A DNA stretch of 55,414 bases, from positions 1-55,414 of the forward strand of contig JBASEY010000055.1 in NCBI GenBank assembly GCA_049652745.1, read 5' to 3'. Below, one piece after another: positions 18,084 through 26,487 of the stretch. Under the pieces are notes generated by a model. That model was not told the DNA's origin, ran no database searches, and worked only from the letters and a program-made list of their open reading frames with translations. The position numbers and the translations under genes were made by a program. This stretch comes from JBASEY01 sp049652745 (GTDB lineage: Bacteria > CSSED10-310). Position 1 is the first letter of the stretch, and every line of letters begins with the position of its first letter.

Positions 18084-19159
18084 GGCATCGAGATTGAGGA
18101 TGTGAAATCCAGGTCTGCCGGCGGCACATTTTTTAAAGGCAAAATCTGGTCGGCAAGGCGGGCGGCGGCTGAAACGCCGGCTTGGGCGGACCGTTTTAGG
18201 GCGGATGTGACGATTGCACCGATCAGTTCGGCATATGAAATGCCTTTCAGCCTCGCCAGGATGCACAAATCGGAATACGAAGGATTCAGGCCGGCCAGAG
18301 GATTGATCTCCAGAAAAGAGGGCTTACCACCGTCGGCATCCAGGCGAAAATCGACACGGCCGCCGTCACGACAATGGAGCGCACGCCAAATACCCAGGGC
18401 GAGCCGTTCCATCTCCTGAGCAAGCCCGCCGGAAATAACGCTGTATTTGACTCGCGTCTCCCACTCCGCTTTGTTCAAATAGGAATAACCTCCCGATTCG
18501 GCTTCACCTGTCAATCGCACTTCCATCACACCGATGGCTTTCGCTTCGTCATCAGTACCGATAATGCCTACCGTAAATTCCCTTCCAGGCAGATAGGTTT
18601 CCACCAATACGGGTTGACGATAGGTTTCCAGCAGTCTGAGGCAGACGTCACGTAAAGCGGCGGCGTCGGTGACAAGAGAATCGTCGGAAATGCCTCGGCT
18701 GGTTCCTTCCGCTATCGGTTTGACGAAAAGCGGAAAAGGTATCCGAATGGCCGTGATGTCCTCGGGTTTGCGCACAACGGCAAAATCCGGTGTCGGGAAC
18801 CCCAATGATTTGATGATGTGCTTGGTCATGCCTTTGTGTAGAGTCAGCGACATCACCATTGGGTCTGAGAATGTATACGGGATACCGCATGCTTCCAGAA
18901 TAGCCGGAACCTGAGCTTCGCGGCCGAAACCGTCAAGACCTTCCGCGATGTTGAACACCAAATCCCACCGCTCACCGTCGGCGATACGCCGTATCAAATT
19001 CAGCACATGACCGATCCGACAGGTTTGAAATCCCATGTCGTGCAGCACGGCGTCGATCGCATCGATCGTTTCGATACAGTCGAATTCCGCGACGGCTTCG
19101 CGATCGAAACCCAAAGCCATATACTCTTCACGTAGATCGTATGTCAGACCGATTTTCAT
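18080..19159 (-). CDS. ATP-grasp ligase, D-alanine-D-alanine-ligase-like (first of pair)
   Basis: This 359-residue protein is Ddl-like. The N-terminal lobe contains WDLVFNIAEGLDGFGRE and GIPYTFSDPMVMSLTLHKG. The ATP-grasp lobe has FPLFVKPIAEGTSRGI, VLVETYLPGREFTVGI and FLEINPLAGLNP. Its ATG overlaps the KamA stop and its stop overlaps the next ATG, so the three are translated together. Two non-identical Ddl-like enzymes in tandem, away from any peptidoglycan genes, suggest successive ligations in building a small peptide rather than cell-wall D-Ala-D-Ala. That role is inferred. Confidence 0.82.
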   Translation of the reverse strand: MKIGLTYDLREEYMALGFDREAVAEFDCIETIDAIDAVLHDMGFQTCRIGHVLNLIRRIADGERWDLVFNIAEGLDGFGREAQVPAILEACGIPYTFSDPMVMSLTLHKGMTKHIIKSLGFPTPDFAVVRKPEDITAIRIPFPLFVKPIAEGTSRGISDDSLVTDAAALRDVCLRLLETYRQPVLVETYLPGREFTVGIIGTDDEAKAIGVMEVRLTGEAESGGYSYLNKAEWETRVKYSVISGGLAQEMERLALGIWRALHCRDGGRVDFRLDADGGKPSFLEINPLAGLNPSYSDLCILARLKGISYAELIGAIVTSALKRSAQAGVSAAARLADQILPLKNVPPADLDFTSSISMP

Positions 19160-20574
19160 TGTCGCTGCTCATTCGCATCTTTATCGGTGTCGCAGCAGTC
19201 CTGTTTCGATTGACATGGTGTCCCGGCGCACGGTCTTTTCAAATCCGGGTATCGGTATGTGTTACCGGAATAATTTTCCATGACCAGATCCGTTCCTTCA
19301 TACCCATGAATATAGTCCGGCAGCAGCGGAATTTTTCCGCCTCCTCCAGGGGCGTCGATGACGTAGGTCGGGACGGCATAACCGGATGTGTGGCCGCGCA
19401 GAGCACGAATGATCTGTAGTCCGGCATCGACAGATGTTCTGAAATGCGCCGATCCGATAATCGGGTCACACTGATACAGATAATAGGGACGGACACGGAA
19501 GCGGAGAAGACCATGCATCAGTCGTTTCATGACATCGGGGTCATCGTTGATGCCGGAAAGTAAAACGGTCTGGCTTCCCAGCGGAATACCGGCTCCGGCA
19601 AGCAGCTCGCAGGCTTTTTGAACTTCCGGTGTCAGTTCGTCAGGGTGCGTGAAGTGAATGCTCATGTATAACGGGTGATATTTCTCCAGCATTTTCACCA
19701 GGTTCGGTGTGATCCGTTGCGGCAGAACAACCGGCGCCTTTGTGCCGATCCGGATGATCTCGACATGCGGAATATCCCGAAGCGCTTTCAACAGCCATTC
19801 CAGTTTGTGGTCGCTCAGCGTCAGTGGGTCGCCTCCTGAAACGATGATATCTCGTATCTCTCGATGAGCTTGGATGTATCGCAAGGCGGCTTGCCAATTG
19901 GACATCGATGATGGATGGCGGCTGGCATCGCTCATGATGCGGGTTCGGGTGCAGTATCGGCAGTAGGCGGAACAGTAGTTGGTGACCAGGAACAAGACTC
20001 TGTCGGGGTAGCGATGCACCAAGCCGGGAACCGGGCTGGTGTCGTCTTCAGACAGCGGATCCACAGCCTCGCCCGGGCCGGCGATCGCTTCCCTGAAGTC
20101 GGGAATCATCGTTCTGCGAATCGCGTCATCCGGATTGTCTGGATCGATCAGGCTTGCATAGTAAGGAGTCACGGCAAACGGCAGTTTGCCGCCGGCCCGA
20201 TCAAAAGCCGCTTTTTCGATTGCAGACAGTTTGATTAAGCGTGATATACCCTGCTGAGTCGTGATCCTGTTCTGGAGTTGCCAATGCCAGTCGTTCCACT
20301 GTGCCGGGGTGACACCAGGATAAAACCGGCTTTGAAATGAATTACCGGTCTGTGGTGTCGGCGGCGCGGTCCGGCGGGTTTTCCGCAAGGCCGGGAGACG
20401 CGTACCCTTTTCCAGGTCGGCATGGACTCCGTTGAGTGTTAAAAGAGATGTCGATTGTATCGATGGAGGTTCTTCCGGATCGCAATGTATTGGTGAGGTT
20501 GCGCCCGGAGGTTCCCCTTCTTCAGCGCGAACCACTGAAGAAGAGGGTTTCATGAAGTTGCTTGAGTCTTCCAT
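19156..20574 (-). CDS. KamA-family radical SAM protein, lysine 2,3-aminomutase-like
   Basis: The 472-residue protein has the radical SAM cluster motif CSAYCRYC (Cys201, 205, 208) followed by TRTR. Later come QCDPIIGSAHFRT and VIDAPGGGGKIP. In lysine 2,3-aminomutase the matching residues are the two substrate aspartates (QCD and VDAP) and the PLP lysine. Here the latter pair is Asp407 and Lys414, with the same spacing of 7 as Asp330/Lys337 in the clostridial enzyme. The expected reaction is L-lysine to L-beta-lysine. The tail is Cys-rich (CAGTPCQSKQDCC), perhaps the zinc-binding end. An unusual N-terminal extension of about 80 residues has no known role. It heads a four-gene coupled operon. 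Confidence 0.85.
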   Translation of the reverse strand: MEDSSNFMKPSSSVVRAEEGEPPGATSPIHCDPEEPPSIQSTSLLTLNGVHADLEKGTRLPALRKTRRTAPPTPQTGNSFQSRFYPGVTPAQWNDWHWQLQNRITTQQGISRLIKLSAIEKAAFDRAGGKLPFAVTPYYASLIDPDNPDDAIRRTMIPDFREAIAGPGEAVDPLSEDDTSPVPGLVHRYPDRVLFLVTNYCSAYCRYCTRTRIMSDASRHPSSMSNWQAALRYIQAHREIRDIIVSGGDPLTLSDHKLEWLLKALRDIPHVEIIRIGTKAPVVLPQRITPNLVKMLEKYHPLYMSIHFTHPDELTPEVQKACELLAGAGIPLGSQTVLLSGINDDPDVMKRLMHGLLRFRVRPYYLYQCDPIIGSAHFRTSVDAGLQIIRALRGHTSGYAVPTYVIDAPGGGGKIPLLPDYIHGYEGTDLVMENYSGNTYRYPDLKRPCAGTPCQSKQDCCDTDKDANEQRQ

Positions 20575-20656
20575 TTTTCCTTTCCGCTCCTTTATCGAGA
20601 AGCAATTGTTTTAAGCAACCCGGAATGATCATGACTGAAAAATTCCGGCAGAACAT
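20522..20656 (-). CDS. Possible 44-residue leader ORF overlapping the kamA start
   Basis: An ATG at 20654-20656 has a near-perfect AAGGAGG site. It runs 44 codons and ends inside the kamA gene in another frame. CCGGAAT and ATTCCGG within it form a further hairpin. The product resembles nothing known, so if real it more likely acts through its translation (coupling or attenuation) than through its product. Confidence 0.3.
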   Translation of the reverse strand: MFCRNFSVMIIPGCLKQLLLDKGAERKNGRLKQLHETLFFSGSR

Positions 20657-20675
20657 TTATTAACCCTCCTTGTAT

Positions 20676-20713
20676 ACAACAGGATCCCACAGCGCAGGGA
20701 CTCATCCTGTTGT
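20676..20713 (-). promoter_or_regulatory. 10-bp hairpin in the kamA leader region
   Basis: ACAACAGGAT (20676-20685) and ATCCTGTTGT (20704-20713) pair perfectly around an 18-nt loop, just upstream of the AAGGAGG of the leader ORF. TTTACA and TATAAA, 19 bp apart, lie further upstream on the minus strand and may be the promoter. It could be an operator or an RNA control element; no known riboswitch fits. Confidence 0.4.
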
Positions 20714-20824
20714 CTTAATCTTTATATTGACCCTTTTTTACAATTTGTAAACACTTTTTTTTCACCTGCCGCGCTCACGGGGATGGAGAAGGATTTTGTA
20801 AGGTTTTGATCGCTTTTAAATTTT

Positions 20825-21100
20825 CCGCGAATGAACGCGAATACCGTCTCAATCCGCGGTGGGGACCTCATCCCCCCAAACCCCCCTTCTCCATGAATAG
20901 AGAAGGGGGGCTGACAGGCGCTGTTCCTGGTTTCTAGTACAGGGTTTCTGGTTGGTTTTTCGGTTGATGGTAAGATTTTTAAATCAAACTTGAAAATTAA
21001 AGGTTTTAAAGTCTAACCTTTAAAGAAATATATAGCGCTTGCTGAATAAAATTTTATTGATTTTTAAACCTAATTCGCGTTCATTCGCGTCCATTCGCGG
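20825..21100. repeat. Intergenic repeats: inverted CGCGAATGAACGCGAAT pair and an 11-bp hairpin
   Basis: CCGCGAATGAACGCGAAT at 20825-20842 recurs inverted at 21073-21090 with one mismatch, and partly again at 21092-21100. Between them, CCCCCCTTCTC and GAGAAGGGGGG (20881-20910) form an 11-bp perfect stem with an 8-nt loop. A related sequence lies at 50204-50230. Nothing in 20714-21156 looks like a gene. Such elements are typical dispersed intergenic repeats. Confidence 0.6.
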
Positions 21101-21156
21101 TTCTTCCCGCTCCCCGCTTCTCTTGCCCGCCGACGGAAAGCCATCGCAGACTGATA

Positions 21157-22824
21157 TTAATGAGCCAGCGGATCAGCACAGCCTTCCGTTCCGGAGAGTG
21201 CGGCGAGGAAAATGGCTTGAGCATCGATCGAGGACACATTTCCGCTGGCGTCACAATCCGCGGCGCAGGCTTCGGCATATGTCGGTGTCATCATTCCTAG
21301 CGCGATGAAGAACGCCAACTGAGCGTCACGGGATGAGAGCATCCCGCTGAAATCCACATCGCCATTATGGATACACGATTCTTCATAGACAGCACAATCG
21401 CTCATCGCCGATTCCCGGCAATAGGTAAAAGCCGACACTCGATAGAAATACGACAATGTCTCATCGATCGTATCATCCAAAAAATCGTTGACATAAATTT
21501 CCGCTAGAAACTCCATATCGTCTTCGGCACAACCGGTTTCAGATCGATATACCCTATATCCTTCCGCTTTCTCCACTTCAGGCCAGGACAGATAAAGTTG
21601 ATCGGGTCCGACCAGATCGATCTCGATGTCCGTCGGGGCGGCCGCGATCGGGCAGGGCAATGGAACACCCATGGTAATACAGTGAATGGCTCCATTGCTA
21701 TTGATGATGCTGCTGCTGTCGACACCGACGATTTCGTATCCCGGCATCGCTGCTTCGTAGATACCCAAAGCGGTTGAATCCAGGGATATGCCGTAAGTCG
21801 GCACGATGACTTTGTTGTTGACGATCAAAGAATTGGTGTAGCATCGGTAGTTGTTGCCCATCGGTATCCGGATGATGTTATAAGGGTTGCCGTTCGAGGC
21901 GACCAACGATTCCAGCAATGCGGCATTGTTTTCAAGGATGGTGTAATCCTGATGGCCTGGATTGGCCTGGGCGAGCAGGATAGTGTCGATATCCAATAGT
22001 TTGCAAAACATGTCCAGATGGCCGGTGCCATCCCCTGTCATATGCGTCAAAACGACCAGGCGTTCACAGCCGAAATAATCCCGCATGATTTGGTTGACCT
22101 GCGCTTGGGTGTATTGGTGACTGTTCTGATCATAAATCCGGTTTGAGGCAAAACACGTTCCGCACCCGTCGGCCATGAAATTACCGCCCTCGTATAACAG
22201 ATTGGTTTTATAAACAGGTATATCCCACTGTGTGCCGAGCCAAGAGGGAAACCCATCATCGTACGGGCGGGGTCGATCGTAGGAAAAATCGATGATTTCA
22301 GGGTCGCCCTGCATATTATAAATCCAAGAGGGTCCATAATCCCGCATCCAAATACTGTTGCTGGCGGAGACGAGAAATCGGATATTTGTCATGGGGATAC
22401 CCCAGGAAATGATCTTGTTGGTGACGGTTGTCTGGGTTGAGGAATTACTAACCCAAATCCAGACCAGGCCTTCCGCTTGAGCTGCTCCGATCAAACCTCG
22501 GTAGGTCGATTCGAAGTCGGAGCCGGTGAAACGAATCAGAATCCCTTCCATGGGCCAATATTCCGCCATCGATACGGGATTGTAAACCGGAGGCGCGTCC
22601 ACATCCCGGTTCGGGATCGGCCACAATCCCAGTTCACGCATACGCGCTTCTTCTTCGGTTTCACTTTTCGGAAGGATGACGCTATTATCGACTTGATCGG
22701 AAAGCGAAGAAATCGATAAAACCGTCGGTTCGTCGGCGAAAGAAGCGCTGTTCAATACAACCGTCATAACGATTGCAAAGAAAACAATTGTTATTAATCC
22801 TTTGAGGATCGAAACCTTCATCAC
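21157..22824 (-). CDS. Secreted peptidylarginine-deiminase-like (PPAD/agmatine deiminase family) protein with dockerin
   Basis: The 555-residue protein has a signal peptide, a deiminase domain from about residue 85 to 400, an FnIII-like segment and a dockerin-like C-terminus. All expected catalytic residues are visible: Asp162 in WMRDYGP, His269 and Asp271 in GTGHLDMF, Asn331 in YTNSL, and Cys382 in GAIHCITMGVP. These match Asp130, His236, Asp238, Asn297 and Cys351 of the Porphyromonas enzyme. It should convert arginine or agmatine guanidino groups to ureido groups outside the cytoplasm. The C-terminus (GDVDFSGMLSSRDAQLAF, ADCDASGNVSSIDAQ) closely matches the dockerin of the C25 protease at 9287-12640. 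A signal peptide and dockerin argue against a cytosolic agmatine deiminase. Confidence 0.85.
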   Translation of the reverse strand: MMKVSILKGLITIVFFAIVMTVVLNSASFADEPTVLSISSLSDQVDNSVILPKSETEEEARMRELGLWPIPNRDVDAPPVYNPVSMAEYWPMEGILIRFTGSDFESTYRGLIGAAQAEGLVWIWVSNSSTQTTVTNKIISWGIPMTNIRFLVSASNSIWMRDYGPSWIYNMQGDPEIIDFSYDRPRPYDDGFPSWLGTQWDIPVYKTNLLYEGGNFMADGCGTCFASNRIYDQNSHQYTQAQVNQIMRDYFGCERLVVLTHMTGDGTGHLDMFCKLLDIDTILLAQANPGHQDYTILENNAALLESLVASNGNPYNIIRIPMGNNYRCYTNSLIVNNKVIVPTYGISLDSTALGIYEAAMPGYEIVGVDSSSIINSNGAIHCITMGVPLPCPIAAAPTDIEIDLVGPDQLYLSWPEVEKAEGYRVYRSETGCAEDDMEFLAEIYVNDFLDDTIDETLSYFYRVSAFTYCRESAMSDCAVYEESCIHNGDVDFSGMLSSRDAQLAFFIALGMMTPTYAEACAADCDASGNVSSIDAQAIFLAALSGTEGCADPLAH

Positions 22825-22970
22825 TGAAACCTCCTGAAAAAAACATCTGCGCTGATGCGCCAGACATTAATATACAATTTTAATGCCAAATATTCTTGTC
22901 ATATTTAGACGATTGCATCGATGCCGCGCATCGGCGCGTATTGGCGAAAAAAATGCGTCAGTCGGCTGAA

Positions 22971-23309
22971 TCAGTGGTCACATACGTTTTTTCCCTGCAC
23001 CAGTGTTCCGGAAAGATAGTCATTGACCAGCTCTTCCGGTGTTTTCGCCGGTGCACCGACTAAAACTTTGATGCCTTGCCGGCAGAACAAATCATGTGCG
23101 CGTTGACCCATACCGCCTGCAATGATCACCTCGGCGCCGTTTTCAGCCAGAAAAGCCGGCAGCACACCCGGTTCATGCGGCGGGGGTTTGACATCCGTCC
23201 GATTGAGTATTTTCTTGTTCGCGACGTCCACTTCCACCAGAGCAAATAATTCGCAGTGGCCGAAGTGAAGCGACAATCTACCGTTAGCCAGAGGAAGGGC
23301 AATTTTCAT
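22971..23309 (-). CDS. NifX/NifB-type dinitrogenase iron-molybdenum cofactor family protein
   Basis: The 112-residue protein is a single NifX-like domain of the small MTH1175 type, starting MKIALPLANGRLSLHFGHC and containing EVIIAGGMGQRAHDLF. Family members bind Fe-S or Fe/Mo/S clusters as carriers. It is the last gene of the minus-strand Fe-S cluster, 15 bp after the Mrp gene. No nitrogenase genes are nearby, so nitrogen fixation is not implied. Confidence 0.85.
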   Translation of the reverse strand: MKIALPLANGRLSLHFGHCELFALVEVDVANKKILNRTDVKPPPHEPGVLPAFLAENGAEVIIAGGMGQRAHDLFCRQGIKVLVGAPAKTPEELVNDYLSGTLVQGKNVCDH

Positions 23310-23324
23310 AACAATAATCTCCTT

Positions 23325-24272
23325 TTATGGTGATGAATCCATTTTTTCATCATCTGAACCATCTGATATTTCTGCCGTTCTAATTTTTTCGATAATTTTT
23401 CTCATCAGTTTCGCTGTTTCCGAATCCTTGTATTGGTGGATATAGGCCCGTCCGTCATCGCCGGCTTGTGCAATTTTGGGGTCCAGGGGTATTGATCCCA
23501 GAAACGGCACTTTCATATCTCTGGCTATCTGCATACCGCCGCCCGAGGGGAAGACATGTGTCGTGACACCGCAGTTCGGACAGGTAAACCCACTCATGTT
23601 TTCGATCACTCCAAGTACGGGAAGGTTTAATCTATGGCAGAAAGATATCGATTTACGTACGTCGACCGAGGCGACTTTTTGGGGAGTCGTCACGATTAGG
23701 GCGCCGTCGAGATCATCGATCAACTGGCAGATCGACAAGGGTTCATCGCCGGTTCCAGGGGGAGAATCGATGATCAGGTAATCGAGATTTCCCCAGAGCA
23801 CATCACTGAGAAATTGTTTGATAACTCCCATTTTCATCGGGCCGCGCCAGATCACAGGATCATCTTGATTCTTGAGCAAAAATCCCAGCGACATGACTTT
23901 CAACTCACCGATAGATACGGGCACCAGACCTTCTTCTTCGCTTTGAACCGTTTCGTTTGTCAATCCCAGCATCGTCGGGACACTTGGGCCGTGAATATCG
24001 ATATCCAACAGGCCGACACGAAAGCCTTCCAGCAGCAGTGACATCGCCAGATTGACGGCGACAGTGCTTTTACCGACTCCGCCTTTTCCTGACAATACGA
24101 CGATTTTGTGTTTGATCCGGCCAAGCCGGTTTTCCATTCTCAACCGCGTCTCAAAATCTTCATCCGATTCACCGAACTTCTTTTGATTCGATGATTTACT
24201 GCCAAGTTTTTCGCTATGCGATGCATGGTTTTCGTTGTCCGAATCACCAGCTTTTTTTAAAAATGACACCAT
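23325..24272 (-). CDS. Mrp/NBP35-type Fe-S cluster carrier ATPase
   Basis: The 315-residue protein has a polar N-terminus, then a deviant Walker A motif VLSGKGGVGKST (residues about 59-70). LLDIDIHGPSVPTML, DSPPGTGDE and the CPNC pair in GFTCPNCGVTTHVF follow, the last being the Fe-S-binding site of the ApbC/Mrp family. It should bind ATP and hand Fe-S clusters to target proteins. Its position between a MinD-ferredoxin ATPase and a NifX protein supports a cluster-assembly role. Confidence 0.88.
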   Translation of the reverse strand: MVSFLKKAGDSDNENHASHSEKLGSKSSNQKKFGESDEDFETRLRMENRLGRIKHKIVVLSGKGGVGKSTVAVNLAMSLLLEGFRVGLLDIDIHGPSVPTMLGLTNETVQSEEEGLVPVSIGELKVMSLGFLLKNQDDPVIWRGPMKMGVIKQFLSDVLWGNLDYLIIDSPPGTGDEPLSICQLIDDLDGALIVTTPQKVASVDVRKSISFCHRLNLPVLGVIENMSGFTCPNCGVTTHVFPSGGGMQIARDMKVPFLGSIPLDPKIAQAGDDGRAYIHQYKDSETAKLMRKIIEKIRTAEISDGSDDEKMDSSP

Positions 24273-24289
24273 AATTGATCTCCTTTTGA

Positions 24290-25174
24290 TTAACGCTGTT
24301 TTTCACCAGCTAGATTTTTCCATATATTTCGAATGTCCTCCGCACAGGGGGCGTCTGTTTCCACCACCGATACGCCTTCGATCTGTGCGCGGGTCATCAT
24401 TATATCATATCGGATGCGTCCGGAAAGAGCCGCGCTGTTTTTCAGGGCATGCTTTTCGATACGTACGGTCATTTCAGGATTTAAATCCCATTTGTTGACA
24501 CAAATTGAAGCCGGAATTTTGAAATGTTTGGCCAGTTTCAGCACTCTGTCCATGTCATGTTCGCCGGAAACAGTCGGCTCTGTAACTATCAAAACATGGG
24601 TTGCTCCGGTAATCGAGGCGATAACCGGACAACCGATCCCGGGCGGTCCGTCCACTATGATCCGATCACGGCCGGTTTCTTCCAAAAGTCTGCGTGCTTC
24701 TTTTCTGACGGTGGAAACCAGTTTACCGGAATTTTCTTGAGCAACACCAAGGCGGGCATGCACCATCGGGCCGCATCGCGTATCGCTTATCATCCAAACA
24801 CCGCAAAGCCTTTCCGGAAAATCGATGGCTTTGACCGGGCAGAACCGCACACAAACGCCACAGCCTTCACATGACACCGGATCGATTACATAGGCCGGGT
24901 CACCCGCTTTGTTCGTCGCGGGTTTGACGGCATCAAATCGACAGTATTCCGCACAAATTCCGCAAGCCGTGCACTCTTCCACTCGGATAACCGCCTGATG
25001 TCCACTGTAAAAATCGTGTTTTTCTTTGATTTCAGGCGCTAGCACCAAGTGCAGATCGGCGGCATCGACATCGCAATCCGCAATCACCGCATTGCCGGCC
25101 AAAACCGCCAAGGCGGCAGCCACACTGGTTTTTCCTGTTCCACCTTTTCCACTGATGATCACGAGTTCTTCCAT
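24290..25174 (-). CDS. MinD/ParA-type ATPase with inserted ferredoxin domain
   Basis: The 294-residue protein starts with the P-loop IISGKGGTGKTS (about 6-17). Two 4Fe-4S motifs are inserted: CTACGICAEYC and CEGCGVCVRFCP. The ATPase then resumes (IIVDGPPGIGCPVIASI). Such proteins occur in ORP-type loci of anaerobes. ATP-driven handling of an Fe-S or metal cluster is the probable role. Another ATPase of the same design is at 25630-26466; the two are different enough to form a heteromer. Confidence 0.88.
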   Translation of the reverse strand: MEELVIISGKGGTGKTSVAAALAVLAGNAVIADCDVDAADLHLVLAPEIKEKHDFYSGHQAVIRVEECTACGICAEYCRFDAVKPATNKAGDPAYVIDPVSCEGCGVCVRFCPVKAIDFPERLCGVWMISDTRCGPMVHARLGVAQENSGKLVSTVRKEARRLLEETGRDRIIVDGPPGIGCPVIASITGATHVLIVTEPTVSGEHDMDRVLKLAKHFKIPASICVNKWDLNPEMTVRIEKHALKNSAALSGRIRYDIMMTRAQIEGVSVVETDAPCAEDIRNIWKNLAGEKQR

Positions 25175-25180
25175 ATTAAT

Positions 25181-25345
25181 TCAATTCTCCATTTCTGTGG
25201 TCTCTCTTTTTCTTTTTTCCGGAGTTACACCAACTGTTTTGATCACCCATTGACGCCGGTCATATTTACAAAGAGACAGATTTTTTAGCGCTTCGATAGA
25301 GTTACTTGTTACTTCCTTTTTTATTCTTGTTTTTGGAGAGTTCAT
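25181..25345 (-). CDS. Possible 54-residue basic protein within the Fe-S operon
   Basis: An ATG at 25343-25345 lies 4 nt after the stop of the FmdB-like gene. The frame ends at 25181, 6 nt before the next start codon, so it fills an otherwise empty 175-bp gap exactly. The ribosome binding site of the next gene lies inside its end. The peptide is Lys/Arg-rich (MNSPKTRIKKEVTSN, CKYDRRQWVIK) and matches no family I know. No ribosome binding site of its own is seen; coupling is required. Confidence 0.45.
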   Translation of the reverse strand: MNSPKTRIKKEVTSNSIEALKNLSLCKYDRRQWVIKTVGVTPEKRKRETTEMEN

Positions 25346-25349
25346 GAAA

Positions 25350-25616
25350 TCAGTTGTCGAAGCTGCAAGAAGATGCTCCACAAGGTGAGTCGAGGCCGCA
25401 GCATGTCGAGCCGGTCGTTTGTAATGAACAGGCGCTTTGGTTTGCACGGGAACGGCCTGTCGAGCCTTGTTTCAAAATAAATCCCGATCCGCCGCTGATA
25501 ATGCGGTGGACGGGGCCGCGGCAATCCGGGCATTCCGCCAAAGGCTCGTCGGCAATGGACTGCTTATGCTCGAAAACATGGCCGCAGGCTTTGCATTTAT
25601 ATACATACGTCAACAT
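25350..25616 (-). CDS. FmdB-type small zinc-ribbon protein with Cys-rich tail
   Basis: The 88-residue protein opens with an FmdB/CxxC_CxxC zinc ribbon: YKCKACGHVFEHKQS, then CPDCRGPVHRI. Its tail carries further cysteines (STCCGLDSPCGASSC), possibly a second metal site. AGGAG precedes the ATG. It lies 13 bp after the MinD-ferredoxin gene in the same operon. It is probably a regulatory or metal-handling accessory protein. Confidence 0.8.
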   Translation of the reverse strand: MLTYVYKCKACGHVFEHKQSIADEPLAECPDCRGPVHRIISGGSGFILKQGSTGRSRANQSACSLQTTGSTCCGLDSPCGASSCSFDN

Positions 25617-25629
25617 CGTCGTTCTCCTT

Positions 25630-26466
25630 TTAATCGGTTTTTGCTTTTATGGTTTCCATCAGATGCTCGAACAATCGCCGGTATTCAGGCAACGCATGCA
25701 CAATCCGTTCACCTCTGGAATAGGCTTCCGCAATGCGGCGGTCGTCAGGTATTTCCAGCAACAGAGGAATATTTTGATCCCGACAGTAACGGTGTACCCG
25801 GTCGTCGCCGCTGTCGGCCCGATTGATCACAACGCCGAATGGCAGATCGAGTTCACGAACCATATCAACGGCAAGCTTCAAGTCATGTAAACCGAAGGGT
25901 GTCGGTTCGGTAACCAGTACGACATAGTCCGCGTCCTGAATAGTGGTGATAACGGGGCACGACGTTCCCGGCGGAGCATCCATGATCACGTGTTCGCCGG
26001 GTTCGATGCAGGCCTGGACGGCTCGTATCAGCGGGGGAGCCATCGCATGGCCGACATCCAGACGGCCCTGCACCAGGTGGATATGACCGGCTCGGGAAGT
26101 TTCGACGACCCCGATTCGGGAATCGATTTCCGTGATGGCGTTCTCCGGGCACACACGCATGCAGCCTCCGCAACTGTGGCACATTTCCGGAAAAACGATG
26201 GCTTTGGCTCCAAATGAGATGATCGCGTTGAATTCACAAAAGCGGCCGCATTCACCGCAGCCGTTGCACAGCTCGCCATCGACTTCGGGAACCGGAACTT
26301 CGACGATCGTTTCGACAGGGGATTCAGTTTTTAGAAACAAGTGCGCATTGGGCTCTTCGACATCACAGTCCAACAATTTGACTTGTTTATCAAATATACT
26401 TGCAAGATTGACGGCGACCGTTGTCTTGCCGGTGCCTCCCTTGCCGGAAGCAATAGCCAATATCAT
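25630..26466 (-). CDS. MinD/ParA-type ATPase with inserted ferredoxin domain (second)
   Basis: The 278-residue protein begins MILAIASGKGGTGKTT, has CNGCGECGRFCEF and CHSCGGCMRVCP as its two 4Fe-4S motifs, and later MDAPPGTSCPVI. It shares the domain order of 24290-25174 but differs in detail. GGAG precedes the ATG. The gap to the NifX gene upstream is 21 bp, indicating one transcript. Confidence 0.88.
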   Translation of the reverse strand: MILAIASGKGGTGKTTVAVNLASIFDKQVKLLDCDVEEPNAHLFLKTESPVETIVEVPVPEVDGELCNGCGECGRFCEFNAIISFGAKAIVFPEMCHSCGGCMRVCPENAITEIDSRIGVVETSRAGHIHLVQGRLDVGHAMAPPLIRAVQACIEPGEHVIMDAPPGTSCPVITTIQDADYVVLVTEPTPFGLHDLKLAVDMVRELDLPFGVVINRADSGDDRVHRYCRDQNIPLLLEIPDDRRIAEAYSRGERIVHALPEYRRLFEHLMETIKAKTD

Positions 26467-26487
26467 CTATCGTCTCCGATCAGTTTT

